Shown here: one piece after another, positions 30,985-40,362 of the stretch
Layout of the letters: every line of letters starts with the position of its first letter
How positions within the stretch are numbered: the stretch's first letter is position 1
DNA from: Piscinibacter defluvii
Lineage (GTDB): Bacteria > Pseudomonadota > Gammaproteobacteria > Burkholderiales > Burkholderiaceae_C
Direction of reading: 5' to 3'
Length of the DNA stretch: 64,000 bases
Assembly (NCBI RefSeq): GCF_004011805.1
Contig: NZ_RCHJ01000024.1
Location: forward strand, 1 to 64,000
Program-made: the position numbers and the translations under genes
Notes under the pieces: model-generated
What the model was told of the DNA's origin: nothing
The model's input: the letters and a program-made list of their open reading frames with translations, nothing else
Databases searched by the model: none

Positions 30985-33554
30985 ACGGCATGCCCCCGGC
31001 GGCGCAGCAGTTCGGTGATGGCGTCGTCGATGGACAGGCCCTGCTTGCGCAAAGCATCCAGCGGCGCGTTGTCGTCGAGCTTGTTGCTGAAGAGAAGGTG
31101 CGAGAACGGGTCCAGGATGGTCCTGGCGACGCCCTCGCCGATGGGCGAGGTGATGTAGCACTCCGAGAACACGCCCGGCTCCATGCGCAGCGAGTTCAGC
31201 AGCCGCTTCTTCGGCTCATCCATCGCGAAGCGCCCCGAGCGCGCCAGCAGTTCGATCGACTCGGGCTTCTGGCGCAGCAGGAAGGTCCAGTCGGAGCACT
31301 TCAGAGCCGACTCCATCTGGGCCGAGGTGAAGTAGTCGTCGCCGTTCTGCGTGGCGGTGACGAGGCTGCCGCCGTACTTGCGCGCGCGGCGAGCGGCCTC
31401 GTCGATCGCAGCGGCCATCACCAGGTCGTTCTCGCTCGAGTCGCCCAGCTGCTGCTTCAGCTCGTCGATGAACCACACCTTCTTGCGGTCGCGCGTGAGG
31501 TACATCTCGCGCGTGATGGCGTGGAACAGGATGATGTTGACGACGGCCTGCAGGTCCGGCTTGCGCTTGAGCTCTTCGCTCTCGATGACGACGAAGTCGT
31601 TGGAGAAGTCGATCGTGTTGCGGCCGGTGAAGAAGCGCGCGTACTGGCCACCCTTGGCGTAGGGGTTGAGCATCACGGCCAGATCCTTGACCCGCTGGTC
31701 GTTCTTGATGCCCAGTTCCTCGATCGAGCCGGCCACGAACGAGTCGCGCAGGATCGTCATGTCGAGCTCGGGCCCGTACTTGGCCCAGAGCTTGAGCAGC
31801 ATCGCCGAGATCGCCTTCATCTGGACCTCGTCGAGCTCCTTCATCGAGGCCATCTTCGCGATGGCCGGGAGAAGCATGTCGATGTCCTCGTTGATGTCGG
31901 TGACCAGCGGGAACGGGTTCAGAGAGATCTCGACGTCGGGGCGGAACTCGATGAAGGTGCCGTCGGCCTTGCGGCACAGCTTCTCGAACGAGCGGCCAAG
32001 GTCCTGCATCCAGATCTTGGCGCCGATCGCACGGTAGGACCACGCAAGTTCGTTGAGCAGCACCGACTTGCCCGAGCCAGGCGAGCCGATGATCGCGGCG
32101 TTGTAGTTGCCGTCGTTGTCGTAGAGGTCGAGCGTGAGCAGCTGGCCGCGGCGGCCGGCGAACACCAGGGTGGGCGTCTTGGTGCCGCGCCACTCGGCGA
32201 GCACTGGCGCGAGGTGGATGGCGTTGGCCATCGTCTTGCGCGTGACCCGCTTCATCTTCTTCAGGTCGCCGTGGAAGGCCGGCGACAGCGTCATCGGCAG
32301 GCTGGCGATCAGCGCCTGGCGGTGCTTGTAGACGTCGGCGTTGAGCTCGAAGCCGCGCGCGCGCCAGATCGCCTTGGCGGTCTCCTGCGTCTGAGCGACC
32401 TTGTTCGGGTGGCAGAACAGGCCCAGCTGGTGGTACATGCTGACCAGCGCGCCGCCGGTGTCGATCGCGTCGGCGGCCGCGGACCAGTCGCGCGCCTTCT
32501 TGGCGACATCTGGCATGACCACCGCCATCTTGCTGCCGGCGTTCTGCGTTGCGCGCACGTGGTTGGCCGTCACGACGGTCTTCGTGCTGTTGGGGTCCAG
32601 GATGTAGACGCCCATCGTCAGCAGGAACGGCGAGCTGTACTGGAGCGCGGGCTGCATCAGGTCGCCGACCAGCGCGCCCATCTGCCACAGGCCGAAACGC
32701 TCAGGGAACGACTTGATGGAGTAGAAGCGGACGTCGAGGCCGTCGCCGGCGCCTTCCTTCCACAGATGCAGGCCGTTCGAGCGGGCGTCCTGGATCGTGT
32801 CGTGATCGACGATCTGGTCGCGCAGCTCGCGGCCGTCGTCGTAGTGAAGGTCGGGAGCGGTGGCAGCGTCGATGCGATCGGGATTGACGAACAGCGAGCA
32901 CCAGTTGATCAGGTCGGCCGCGTCGCACACCTTGTTCGGAAGCGACGCCGAGCGCAGCGTGGTGCCCATCCCGTCGCGCAGGCCGATGATCCGCTCGCGA
33001 TCGGAGAGGTTGTTCGGGTCGGCTTTGACCGTGACGCTCACCATCAGGCGGAAGTCGCGGATGGTGTAGTGGAAGCCCTGCGTGAGCGAGTGGTGCGCGC
33101 CGTGCGCCAGGTGGGAGAAGCGGCGGCGCGCGAGCTTGCGGTAGAGGTTCTCGTTGCGCGCCGGGCGCCCGTACTCCTGCGCCTTCTGGATCTGGTCGGG
33201 ATCCTCCATGCGCAGGTTGGCGTACTTGCGCAGCGGCGGGCAGACGTGCGGCGAGGCGAAGAGGTGGAACTGCACGCCGGTGTCGGGAGGGCAGTTCGAG
33301 TACAGCGACACCAGTACGTCGACCATGCGGTCATCGGCACCGCTTTGGGGCATGACTTCCAGCATGAAGCCCATGCCATCCTTGTTGACGAACAACTGCT
33401 CTTCGTCGAGGTAGGAGATGTAGGGCAGCCAGCTGGCGAACTGGTCGGCCGGGGACTCGTCCTTGTCGCCGAACGAGAAGAGGCCGCCACCGGCCTTTTC
33501 GCTGCCGGGGGAGGAGTCGTTGCCGAAGAGGTTGAGGCGGAAGGACTGAAGCAT
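30981..33554 (-). CDS. traC: TraC-type VirB4 ATPase of the F-type T4SS
   Basis: This 857-residue protein has the VirB4/TraC plan: an N-terminal domain with SWLPYISYLDEEQLFVNKD, then the ATPase with Walker [17 protein letters not shown] at about 485-498, Walker B VWFIDELKQQLG near 692-703, and TATQNGDDYF after it. It energises pilin handling at the inner membrane. The ATG at 33554 is chosen because it precedes the conserved LQSFRLNLFG head; longer frames are not protein-like. It is 17 bp from traV. Confidence 0.95.
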   Translation of the reverse strand: MLQSFRLNLFGNDSSPGSEKAGGGLFSFGDKDESPADQFASWLPYISYLDEEQLFVNKDGMGFMLEVMPQSGADDRMVDVLVSLYSNCPPDTGVQFHLFASPHVCPPLRKYANLRMEDPDQIQKAQEYGRPARNENLYRKLARRRFSHLAHGAHHSLTQGFHYTIRDFRLMVSVTVKADPNNLSDRERIIGLRDGMGTTLRSASLPNKVCDAADLINWCSLFVNPDRIDAATAPDLHYDDGRELRDQIVDHDTIQDARSNGLHLWKEGAGDGLDVRFYSIKSFPERFGLWQMGALVGDLMQPALQYSSPFLLTMGVYILDPNSTKTVVTANHVRATQNAGSKMAVVMPDVAKKARDWSAAADAIDTGGALVSMYHQLGLFCHPNKVAQTQETAKAIWRARGFELNADVYKHRQALIASLPMTLSPAFHGDLKKMKRVTRKTMANAIHLAPVLAEWRGTKTPTLVFAGRRGQLLTLDLYDNDGNYNAAIIGSPGSGKSVLLNELAWSYRAIGAKIWMQDLGRSFEKLCRKADGTFIEFRPDVEISLNPFPLVTDINEDIDMLLPAIAKMASMKELDEVQMKAISAMLLKLWAKYGPELDMTILRDSFVAGSIEELGIKNDQRVKDLAVMLNPYAKGGQYARFFTGRNTIDFSNDFVVIESEELKRKPDLQAVVNIILFHAITREMYLTRDRKKVWFIDELKQQLGDSSENDLVMAAAIDEAARRARKYGGSLVTATQNGDDYFTSAQMESALKCSDWTFLLRQKPESIELLARSGRFAMDEPKKRLLNSLRMEPGVFSECYITSPIGEGVARTILDPFSHLLFSNKLDDNAPLDALRKQGLSIDDAITELLRRRGHAV

Positions 33555-33571
33555 GGGGCGGCCCTCGGAGG

Positions 33572-34219
33572 TCACTGGTCCTGGTTCGCCTGCGCGCGGC
33601 CTTGGAGCGCACGCAGGGCCTGGGTGATGGAAGTCGAGTCGTCGCCGGGGTTGGGCACCTGGCCGGCCGGGCCAGCGGGCGTCGCCGCGGCGGACTTGGC
33701 GCCGCCGCCGCCGGTGGGCACCTTGGGTGCGCGCACGGGGGCGAAGGCGTCGCGCTGCTGGCGCTGGACGTGATCGACCAGCCAGCGGCCGTTGTCGACC
33801 TGGACGTAGACCAGGCTCTCGCCCACCAGATCGCGATCGGCGTCCTCCCAGGACTTGACCCAGAGGCGAAGCACGCGCGGGGCCGCGCGCAGCGGCGCGG
33901 CGTTGTACGGCGTGCCTTCTTCCGTTGGCGCAGTGCGCGCGGCGGTGTTCAGCATCACCGGTGCGCTGCGCGCCGCGGCACCGGGCGGGGCGGGCTGCGG
34001 CGCCAGGTCGGCCGCCGGCGCCGATGGCGCGCGTCGTTGCGACGGCAGGTTGTTCTGGATCGCGTTGTAGTAGGTGCCCGACACGGAATCGCAGTGCACG
34101 CCCTCGGGTGCCTTGCACGAATACTTCGAGCCGCCGTCGAGGCCGGTGATCGCGCAGCCCTGGACCAGGACGGCGATCGGCGCGAGGACGAGCAGCTTGG
34201 AGATGGCGATGCGGCTCAT
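33572..34219 (-). CDS. traV: TraV-like outer-membrane lipoprotein
   Basis: The 215-residue protein has a lipobox LVQGC with the lipidated Cys at 22. It then has the TraV motif YSCKAPEGVHCDSVSGTYYN, with Cys pair, and a Pro/Ala-rich flexible middle. TraV (VirB7-like) forms the outer-membrane core with TraK and TraB. Its start overlaps the stop of the small P-loop gene. It lies upstream of traC on the transcript. Confidence 0.88.
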   Translation of the reverse strand: MSRIAISKLLVLAPIAVLVQGCAITGLDGGSKYSCKAPEGVHCDSVSGTYYNAIQNNLPSQRRAPSAPAADLAPQPAPPGAAARSAPVMLNTAARTAPTEEGTPYNAAPLRAAPRVLRLWVKSWEDADRDLVGESLVYVQVDNGRWLVDHVQRQQRDAFAPVRAPKVPTGGGGAKSAAATPAGPAGQVPNPGDDSTSITQALRALQGRAQANQDQ

Positions 34220-34467
34220 TGCGGGTTCTCCTTGCCGGTGATGCGAGACACGATCTCGGACAGCAAGACCGACTTGCCCGAGCCGGAGCGGCCGAGCACC
34301 ATCGTGTTGAAGTTGCGGCCGGCGCCGAAGTCGAAGTAGGAGGTCGCCGCTTCCAGCGGGGCTTGCGGCTGTCGCGTCGACGCATGGCGCCGGACCTTGG
34401 CCTTGAGGCTCGCGAGCTTGTCCGGCTGCGACTGGCGGCGCGGCTGAATTGCGTTGCGGCGGTTCAT
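34216..34467 (-). CDS. 83-aa mini protein with a Walker A motif only
   Basis: The 83-residue product has a basic N-terminal half ([22 protein letters not shown]) and a C-terminal half [20 protein letters not shown], followed by a GKSVLL loop (Walker A), then ITGKENPQ and stop. There is no Walker B and no room for one. The loop closely resembles that of TraC in the same operon ([11 protein letters not shown]). ATGA overlaps with dsbC before and traV after show it is translated as a gene, not a relic. It may be a degraded duplicate of VirB4 or a small regulator. Confidence 0.6.
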   Translation of the reverse strand: MNRRNAIQPRRQSQPDKLASLKAKVRRHASTRQPQAPLEAATSYFDFGAGRNFNTMVLGRSGSGKSVLLSEIVSRITGKENPQ

Positions 34468-35279
34468 TGCGCCTTCTCCTGCGTTGACGTCTTCGCCTTG
34501 GCGACGGGCACGCCGGGCGCGGAGACCGAGGCCAAGCGGCGCTCGATCTCGCTGAGCGGCACGTAGCCCGTCGTGCGCGTGCCGTCGGCGTAGAACACCG
34601 TGGGGGTTCCGTTCACGCCCAGTTGGCGGGCGAGGGCGGTGTTGCGATCCAGCGGCGTGGCGCAATCCGCCTGCGTGTTCAGCCCGGTGGTGTCGGCGCT
34701 CAGCATCACGGCTTGCCAGCTCTTCACCGGGTCGGCCGAGCACATCACGGCCTGCGGGAGCTGGCGGCCCTGGAAGGGCAGCACGAACGTGTAGATCGTG
34801 ACGTCGGGCAGCTTGGCCAGATCGGGCTCGAGGCGGCGGCAGAACGAGCACGCGGGGTCGCTGAAGCTGAAGAGGGTGCGGGCGCCCGTGCCGTGCACCA
34901 CCTTCAGCGCGTCCTGCAGCGGCAGCTTGCTCGTGTCGATCGGCTTGTCCGGGCTCTCGGAGGTCTCCGTGACGACGCGCGCGGACTGCTGCGCGCGCGC
35001 GAGCTTCGGGCCGGTGACGTCGGTCGCGGTCTGCGCGTCGAGCAGGCGCCCCATGATGAAGTAGCGCGGGTTCTTCGGCGACACGAAGGCGACGTTCGGC
35101 CCCATCCAGACCTCGTAGATGCCGGGCACCTCGCTGGCCGACACCGACGTGAAGTTGGTGGCGGGATAGGCCTTCTTCAGCGCGGCCAGCAGCTTCGCCT
35201 CTTCCTGGCTCGGAGCCGCATGGACACCATGGAAGGCGGCAGCCAGCAGCGCGGCCGCCAGAAGACGTTCACTCTTCAT
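34464..35279 (-). CDS. dsbC: DsbC-like disulfide isomerase
   Basis: The 271-residue protein has a signal peptide (residues 1-22), an N-terminal dimerisation part ([21 protein letters not shown]) and a thioredoxin fold with [13 protein letters not shown] (CxxC near 142-145) and [13 protein letters not shown] (cis-Pro). It reshuffles disulfides of the Cys-rich transfer proteins TraN, TraU and TraH. F-type elements of the MOBH group often encode their own DsbC. It overlaps traB and the mini P-loop gene. Confidence 0.92.
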   Translation of the reverse strand: MKSERLLAAALLAAAFHGVHAAPSQEEAKLLAALKKAYPATNFTSVSASEVPGIYEVWMGPNVAFVSPKNPRYFIMGRLLDAQTATDVTGPKLARAQQSARVVTETSESPDKPIDTSKLPLQDALKVVHGTGARTLFSFSDPACSFCRRLEPDLAKLPDVTIYTFVLPFQGRQLPQAVMCSADPVKSWQAVMLSADTTGLNTQADCATPLDRNTALARQLGVNGTPTVFYADGTRTTGYVPLSEIERRLASVSAPGVPVAKAKTSTQEKAQ

Positions 35280-36651
35280 CGTTGGACACCTTCATGTAGC
35301 GCTCCGAGGGCTCGGAGCGGGAGGGGTAGGAGGTCGGAGACGCAGCGGCGGCGTCGGGCGCGCCGCCGTCGATGCGAACGCCCTTGGTCAGAACCACGTC
35401 GATCTCGCGGCCGGCGTCGACCTCGATGATCGGGAAGGTCTGCTCGGCGAGCTTGATGTAGTACTGAGCCAACCTATCCAAAGCCTTGCCCACGCCCGAG
35501 CCGATGCCGGCGCGATAGGCATCGCCACCCGAAGCCGTCGCGACGGAGCCGAGGGCCGACGTGCTGTAGGTGGTATTGGCCTGCGAGAAGCCTTGGCCGA
35601 TGCCGCTGACCACGCCGGCGAGAAGCGCGTTGGCCAGCATCTGCCCCTGCTTGGTCACCAGCCTCCCGCGCATGCCGACCTTGCCGTCTTCGCCGAAGAT
35701 GGAGCCCTGGATCTTCACTTCGAGCGGATCGCCGTTGGTGCGGATGCACGACAGCAGCTCGGTGCGGATGTAGGCGCGCTCGGAACTGATGTCGCCGTAC
35801 CCTGCGCCGATGACAAAGCACTCGCGGTACTCCGCGCGATAGCGGTTGGGCAGCACGGAGTTGTCCGACAGGCGGATCAGTACCGGATGTGGGTTGCTCT
35901 GCGACTGGCCGCCAGTGGGCGCATCGAGGCCGCCGATCAATTGGCCCCGCGTGAAGCTGATCGGCAGGAAGCTGTCGAGCGTGTCGCGAGGCTTCTTGCC
36001 AGCGTCAGGCCCTTCGCCGGCCTTGGTTGGCGTGGAGAGCGTGACCCGCATCAGTTGCGGCTGCGGCGGTGTCGCGGCGACGTCGATGCCGCTGGGCGAC
36101 GCATTGGCAGGCACGCCAGGTGGCATGGCGCCGCGCGGATAGGCCACCGGCGGGGGCGGCGCCGGCGGCAGAGATGCAGTCGCCCGGGGCAGCGCGGTCT
36201 CGGGCGGAGGCGTCTGCGGCGTAGCAGCCGGGCCCATTGACGGCGACGAAGCGGCCTGCGGTCCGCCCTTCAGCCGACTCTCCATCTCGGCCAGCCGGCG
36301 CAGGACTTCCTGCTGGCGTTCGCTGACCTCGCGGTTGAGCTTCTTCTGCTCTTCCTTGTCGGCCTTGTACGCCTCGAGGTCCTTGCCGGCCTTGCCGATC
36401 CAGACCTCGGAGTCCTTGACCTGAGCCCCGGGGGCCATCATGTCGACGTTGGTGGGCTTGACGTCGCTCTTGGCCGAGGCCGCCGCGGCGCGCTGGGCGC
36501 TGTCGCCCGAGCCCGCGCTGAAGACGGCCCACAGAAGGGCGACGCCGCCGCCGCACACCAGGCCGGCGACGGTCCATTGCTTCGCGCGCGGCGACATGCG
36601 CTCGGCGATGGCCGACGCGCGATCGCGCAGGTTGTCGGTGAACTTGGACAT
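35269..36651 (-). CDS. traB: TraB-like VirB10 inner-membrane/core protein
   Basis: The 460-residue protein has a membrane segment at about 26-46 ([19 protein letters not shown]). It has a coiled coil near 90-125 ([20 protein letters not shown]), a Pro-rich spacer, and the VirB10-type barrel domain with [32 protein letters not shown] and [14 protein letters not shown]. It bridges inner and outer membranes and signals energy status. It overlaps dsbC by 11 bp. Confidence 0.92.
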   Translation of the reverse strand: MSKFTDNLRDRASAIAERMSPRAKQWTVAGLVCGGGVALLWAVFSAGSGDSAQRAAAASAKSDVKPTNVDMMAPGAQVKDSEVWIGKAGKDLEAYKADKEEQKKLNREVSERQQEVLRRLAEMESRLKGGPQAASSPSMGPAATPQTPPPETALPRATASLPPAPPPPVAYPRGAMPPGVPANASPSGIDVAATPPQPQLMRVTLSTPTKAGEGPDAGKKPRDTLDSFLPISFTRGQLIGGLDAPTGGQSQSNPHPVLIRLSDNSVLPNRYRAEYRECFVIGAGYGDISSERAYIRTELLSCIRTNGDPLEVKIQGSIFGEDGKVGMRGRLVTKQGQMLANALLAGVVSGIGQGFSQANTTYSTSALGSVATASGGDAYRAGIGSGVGKALDRLAQYYIKLAEQTFPIIEVDAGREIDVVLTKGVRIDGGAPDAAAASPTSYPSRSEPSERYMKVSNDEE

Positions 36652-36653
36652 GC

Positions 36654-37490
36654 TCAGGACCCCCGGCGAATGACGTAGACGGTGGTGCTTTCACCGGGCC
36701 GCAGGTTGTGGTTCTCCACCGAAACACCCACGACGTCACCGCGCTCGCGATCGAATTCCTGCTCGGCGAGGACCATGTCCTGGTTGGAGACGTTGGTCAG
36801 GATGTAGCGCTCGCCGATGAGGCCGCGGCCTTCGTACAGCCGGATGAGCGAGAACTTCGCCTCCTGCCACAGCTGGATGGGCCGGTTCACTTCCTCGACG
36901 CGCACGTCGGTGGGCGGGCGGTCCGACGCCATCGCCACCAGCATCCCCTTGAGCGCGCGGACGTGCTGCGGCGTGCGTGCGGTGGGCGATCCCGCGTTCG
37001 CGTCAGCGCGCGCGAAGCGCGGTGTCTTGTCGCGGATGACGATCGTGTCGGCCGGGGTGTCCGATCGCTTCAGCAGCAGCGTGTAGGTCGCGTGCTGCGA
37101 GGAGATGAAAAGGTTGACCGGTTTGCCCGGGCCCCCCACCGGGCGAACGTAGATCTCGCCCTTCTCGGTGTCGCACTCGAGGATGATCTCGCCGGCGGGA
37201 TTGATGCCGCCGGCGGCCGCATTCGAGCTCGAGCTCGCGCCGGGCTGCGGAGGCGCGCTGCTCGTCATCGACGAGCCACAGTTGGTCGAGTAGATGTTGC
37301 CGAAGACGTTGGTGATCGGCGAGCCGTCGATGCGGATGCGCGTCGGCTCCTTGAGCGACAGCACCGCGTCGACGGAGACCCCGTCGGTCGCCTCAACGAG
37401 CTGCAGCGCGTGCGCCGGTGTGGCGCTAGCGAGCAGCAGCGTCGCGGGAATCAGCAGCGCCGAGGCGAACTTGTTGGCCAGGTTGCGCAT
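36654..37490 (-). CDS. traK: TraK-like secretin/VirB9 protein
   Basis: The 278-residue protein has a signal peptide (about 1-28, ending AHA). Its body has LQLVEATDGVSVDAVLSLKE, the TraK domain start, a Ser/Ala-rich segment, EIYVRPVGGPGKPVNLFISS, and RIDG near the middle, with the final NLRPGESTTVYVIRRGS. TraK forms the ring in the outer membrane with TraV and TraB. It lies 2 bp from traB and overlaps traE by 65 bp. Confidence 0.88.
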   Translation of the reverse strand: MRNLANKFASALLIPATLLLASATPAHALQLVEATDGVSVDAVLSLKEPTRIRIDGSPITNVFGNIYSTNCGSSMTSSAPPQPGASSSSNAAAGGINPAGEIILECDTEKGEIYVRPVGGPGKPVNLFISSQHATYTLLLKRSDTPADTIVIRDKTPRFARADANAGSPTARTPQHVRALKGMLVAMASDRPPTDVRVEEVNRPIQLWQEAKFSLIRLYEGRGLIGERYILTNVSNQDMVLAEQEFDRERGDVVGVSVENHNLRPGESTTVYVIRRGS

Positions 37491-38046
37491 ACGGGATCTC
37501 CTTGAAGGACTGGATGTGGACGCGGCCGCCCGCGTACTGGAACTGGGCGAGGTAGGAGCGGGTTTCCGGGTCGCTCACGTCGGCGCCGTTGATCTGGCGG
37601 CGAAGCCGGCCGGTGATGACGACGGACTGCTTGGCCTCGTCGGCGGCGAGCTGCTGGACGAGGAAGAAGGTGGAGGCGTTGTTGCCGCGCAGACGCTCAG
37701 CCTCCAGGTCCATCTTGGTCTTCATCGCCGCGTGCTGGTCGGGTGCGACCCAGTTCAGCAGGAGGTTCTTCTTCCAGTCGATGGTGGTGGGCGTCACGTC
37801 GAGCATCAGCCAGGCGACGTAGCCCCCCATCTCTTCGAGGTACTCGCGGCTCGCCTTCTCCTTCGTCACCCAGAAGGTCTTGTCGATGTTGGGCGGGACG
37901 ATGACGGTGCGGTCGGAGCCGACGATGCTCACGATGACGCCAAGGCAGAGCAGGATCGTCAGCGACTGCACGCCGACGATCGCTCCGAGGATTCGGTTCG
38001 ACCGACGCTGTGCGCGAAGGTCGTTCTGGTGTTGGGAGAAGTCCAT
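37426..38046 (-). CDS. traE: TraE-like VirB5/VirB8-type membrane protein
   Basis: The 206-residue protein has a membrane segment at about 22-42 (ILGAIVGVQSLTILLCLGVIV). It continues IVPPNIDKTFWVTKEKASREY, EEMGGYVAWLMLDVTP and LLLNWVAPDQH, the TraE signature. The ATG at 38046 is preferred over an earlier one since it gives the usual length. It overlaps traK by 65 bp, an unusually long overlap: the C-terminus continues into the traK signal-peptide region in another frame. Confidence 0.9.
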   Translation of the reverse strand: MDFSQHQNDLRAQRRSNRILGAIVGVQSLTILLCLGVIVSIVGSDRTVIVPPNIDKTFWVTKEKASREYLEEMGGYVAWLMLDVTPTTIDWKKNLLLNWVAPDQHAAMKTKMDLEAERLRGNNASTFFLVQQLAADEAKQSVVITGRLRRQINGADVSDPETRSYLAQFQYAGGRVHIQSFKEIPYAQPGQQVRLGAADSRDAAAR

Positions 38047-38068
38047 GAGTGGGTGTTCCCTCGACGGT

Positions 38069-38368
38069 TCAACCGACCATTCGGCGGATGTGCGAAGGCG
38101 GGGTGGCACGCAACGCGGTGATCGGGTTCGTCGGCAGGGCCCAGTAGGCCCAGTGCATCGCGAACGCCGGGTGCTTGTCTGCCTTGGTGCGCGAGATCCA
38201 GCGGCTCAGGAAGAAGCCGGCAGCTGCGCAGAGCACGAAGCCCCACTTGGTGCCGGACATCCAGCCGAGGAACAGGAAGAAGACGAAGGGGAACGCGACA
38301 TCGGCATCCCAGAAGCCGATCTTCCATTGGTCATCGAGCCGCCGAGGGATGTAGGTGTCCGACTGCAT
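38069..38368 (-). CDS. traL: TraL-like small membrane protein
   Basis: The 99-residue protein begins QSDTYIPRRLDDQWKIGFWD, typical of TraL, followed by hydrophobic segments at about 25-40 and 44-60 with WMSGTKWGF between. A basic SRWISRTKADKHPAF follows. TraL is an inner-membrane subunit (VirB3-like). Place between traA and traE supports the name. Confidence 0.88.
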   Translation of the reverse strand: MQSDTYIPRRLDDQWKIGFWDADVAFPFVFFLFLGWMSGTKWGFVLCAAAGFFLSRWISRTKADKHPAFAMHWAYWALPTNPITALRATPPSHIRRMVG

Positions 38369-38406
38369 CGCGTTCCCCTTGTCTTAGCCGTTGCCAGCGG
38401 AACGGC

Positions 38407-38757
38407 TCAGATGACCGCGCCGAGGATCGCGCCGGCGATCGTCAGGCCGACGGCGCCGAAGATGGCCATGCCCAGGTAGAACAGGACGGGGCCGAAGTTG
38501 CGCAGGGCGGCCAGGCTGATGAAGGCGACCACGAAGCCGACGAAGGCGACGAGCGCCTTGACGCCCGGGCCCAGCGCGGCCAGCTGGGTCAGCGCGGACA
38601 CCAGCGGGCCGGTGATGCCGGTGAAGGCCACCAGGTCCAGCGCGTAGCTGGGCGCGGCGACCATCAGGCTGGCGATGAACGCGAGGAAGATGCCCGCGCC
38701 CATCATCACCTTGCGGGACGGCAGGGACAGGGTCGGGGTGAAGGCTGCAGCTTGCAT
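38407..38757 (-). CDS. traA: TraA-like pilin
   Basis: The 116-residue prepilin has a long leader (about residues 1-39) with cleavage at SYA before LDLVAFTG. It is followed by two hydrophobic segments (VKALVAFVGFVVAFISLAALRNF and VLFYLGMAIFGAVGLTIAGAIL), as expected for an F-type pilin. It is at the head of the assembly genes. The S26 peptidase in the operon may process the leader. Confidence 0.85.
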   Translation of the reverse strand: MQAAAFTPTLSLPSRKVMMGAGIFLAFIASLMVAAPSYALDLVAFTGITGPLVSALTQLAALGPGVKALVAFVGFVVAFISLAALRNFGPVLFYLGMAIFGAVGLTIAGAILGAVI

Positions 38758-38785
38758 TGCACTCTCTCCAAGAGGTTGGTTTCAG

Positions 38786-39100
38786 TCAGGTGGTGGTTCG
38801 AGCCGTGCCCAACGAGGCAATGGCCCGCTTCACGATCTGGTCCGCACCGATCTCGAGGGCCAACTCGACGCACGCGTCGGCGAGGTAGCTGAGATCGATG
38901 ACGGGGTCGTTCGTGGATTTCTGGATGCGCCGCAGCTCGGCGAAGCTCTGACTCCGGACGATCGTTGCCGTCCATCCGGGTCGGGGCTTGCGCCTACGCT
39001 GCGGGGATGCAGCCGACATCTCGGCGGGCACGGCCGGGGTCGTGCCCTTCGAGGTGTCGGCGGATTGGGGCCGCGAAGGGCGCGCGATGGGCCTGTCCAT
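38786..39100 (-). CDS. small basic protein of unknown function
   Basis: The product has about 104 residues: a basic Pro/Arg/Ser-rich N-terminal half (RPSRPQSADTSKG, PQRRRKPRPGW) and a helical C-terminal half (IVRSQSFAELRRIQ, then LADACVELALEIGA). It overlaps the OmpA-like gene end. A GTG three bases upstream is an alternative start. It may bind DNA or RNA; position before traA could mean a regulator of the assembly genes. No family is recognised. Confidence 0.5.
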   Translation of the reverse strand: MDRPIARPSRPQSADTSKGTTPAVPAEMSAASPQRRRKPRPGWTATIVRSQSFAELRRIQKSTNDPVIDLSYLADACVELALEIGADQIVKRAIASLGTARTTT

Positions 39101-39801
39101 CACATCACCCCCGTGGAAAGGAAGACGACCTCGACGCGCCGGTTCTTGCTTCGGCCGCCCTCGTTGTCGTTCGGGGCGATGAAGCAGCAGCGCCCCTTGG
39201 CGTCGATCGATATGACGTTGGGCAGGTCCGGCACCGCGTCGCGCATGTAGTTGCGCACGGCCAATGCGCGGGCCAGCGCGAGCTTCTGGTTGACTTCGTC
39301 GGAGCCCACGCTGTCGGTGCGCCCCGAGATCACGATGCGGTCGGATTCGCGCGCGGTGGGCAGGGCGCGGCGCAGGGTGTCCTTGGCGGTGTCGGTGAGC
39401 GCTGCGGAGGCGAAGGGAAACGTGAGCAGGATGTGGATCTCTTCGACCTTCGGCCGCGCCGGCTTGGCGGCCGGTGCCGGTGCAGGTGGCGGCGCGGGAG
39501 ACGACTCGACCACCGCGGGTTCGGGCCGCACGGGCGCAACGAGAGCGACCGTTTGGCGCAGCTCAGCCTGGGGCAGGGTCTTCTGCGTCACGGACGGGCA
39601 GGCGGGCTCGGCGCACGCGGCGAAGTAGGCGTCGCGCCCGAAGTTCATCTGGACCACGCGCAGCTGTGCGGGACGTGAGGCCACGGAAGGCGCCGCCTGA
39701 TCGTCGGCAGCACGCGGAAGCAGGGAACACGAGGCGGTGGACAGGACCAAGGCGCCGGAGAAGCCGAGAGCGACGGCCAGGCGCGTGAGGCGCATGTTCA
39801 T
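39100..39801 (-). CDS. OmpA-family lipoprotein
   Basis: The 233-residue protein has a lipobox (VLSTASC, lipidated Cys 25), a Pro/Ala-rich linker and an OmpA C-terminal peptidoglycan-binding domain with [30 protein letters not shown] and NRRVEVVFL. Lipid anchor plus peptidoglycan binding fits a factor that fixes the transfer apparatus to the cell wall. The start overlaps the transglycosylase stop by four bases, which suggests the two wall-related genes are made together. Confidence 0.88.
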   Translation of the reverse strand: MNMRLTRLAVALGFSGALVLSTASCSLLPRAADDQAAPSVASRPAQLRVVQMNFGRDAYFAACAEPACPSVTQKTLPQAELRQTVALVAPVRPEPAVVESSPAPPPAPAPAAKPARPKVEEIHILLTFPFASAALTDTAKDTLRRALPTARESDRIVISGRTDSVGSDEVNQKLALARALAVRNYMRDAVPDLPNVISIDAKGRCCFIAPNDNEGGRSKNRRVEVVFLSTGVM

Positions 39802-40358
39802 GGAGACACCTTCGCGGACAAGATGAAGCGGGTCGGCTGTACGGCCGACTGAGGGGCGGCGGCGACCTGCTGAACTGGCGGCGCCTTCGCCTGGCGCGCC
39901 GGCTGCATGCCGGGCAGGCGCCGATAGACGCGCCACGCATACTTCGCGCGTGCTGCGCGACATTCCGCACCCTTGAGTTGCGAGCAGGCCGCGTTGTAGG
40001 CGCCGACAGAGTCCCAGCTGACGCCCTGCCGCGCAAAGTAGCCGGCGAGCAGCCAGGCGCCGACCATGATGTTCGTGCAGGGCTGGTAAAGATCGCGCTC
40101 GGTGATCCCGTAGCGCGAGAGGTTTGGAAGGTGCGAGCTGTTGATCTGCATGAGCCCGATGTCGTACGTGCCCGTGCGCTTGCGGTGATCGAGGTTCACG
40201 GCGGCCGGGTTGAGATCCGACTCGGCACGCGCCACCGCGTACAGCAGTTGGGCCGAGACTCCGTAGCGCGACGCGGCCTCTTCCCAGCACGCGCTTGCAG
40301 TCGACGGTGCGACCGCAGCCACGGTGAGCAGGGTGAGCAGAAGCGGGCGAAGCAGCAT
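39798..40358 (-). CDS. lytic transglycosylase (VirB1/TrbN-like)
   Basis: The 186-residue protein has a signal peptide (about residues 1-22) and an SLT domain with the catalytic Glu in [11 protein letters not shown] (E46), YDIGLMQIN and [19 protein letters not shown]. It opens the peptidoglycan for T4SS assembly. It overlaps the OmpA-like gene and lies 4 bp after the 163-residue gene, at the head of the assembly operon. Confidence 0.9.
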   Translation of the reverse strand: MLLRPLLLTLLTVAAVAPSTASACWEEAASRYGVSAQLLYAVARAESDLNPAAVNLDHRKRTGTYDIGLMQINSSHLPNLSRYGITERDLYQPCTNIMVGAWLLAGYFARQGVSWDSVGAYNAACSQLKGAECRAARAKYAWRVYRRLPGMQPARQAKAPPVQQVAAAPQSAVQPTRFILSAKVSP

Positions 40359-40362
40359 CGCG

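Noticed and set aside
30990-33773. Very long open frame on the plus strand opposite traC
   Set aside because: It mirrors the codon positions of traC in GC-rich DNA, has no ribosome site and a composition unlike a protein. The minus-strand product has all VirB4 motifs.
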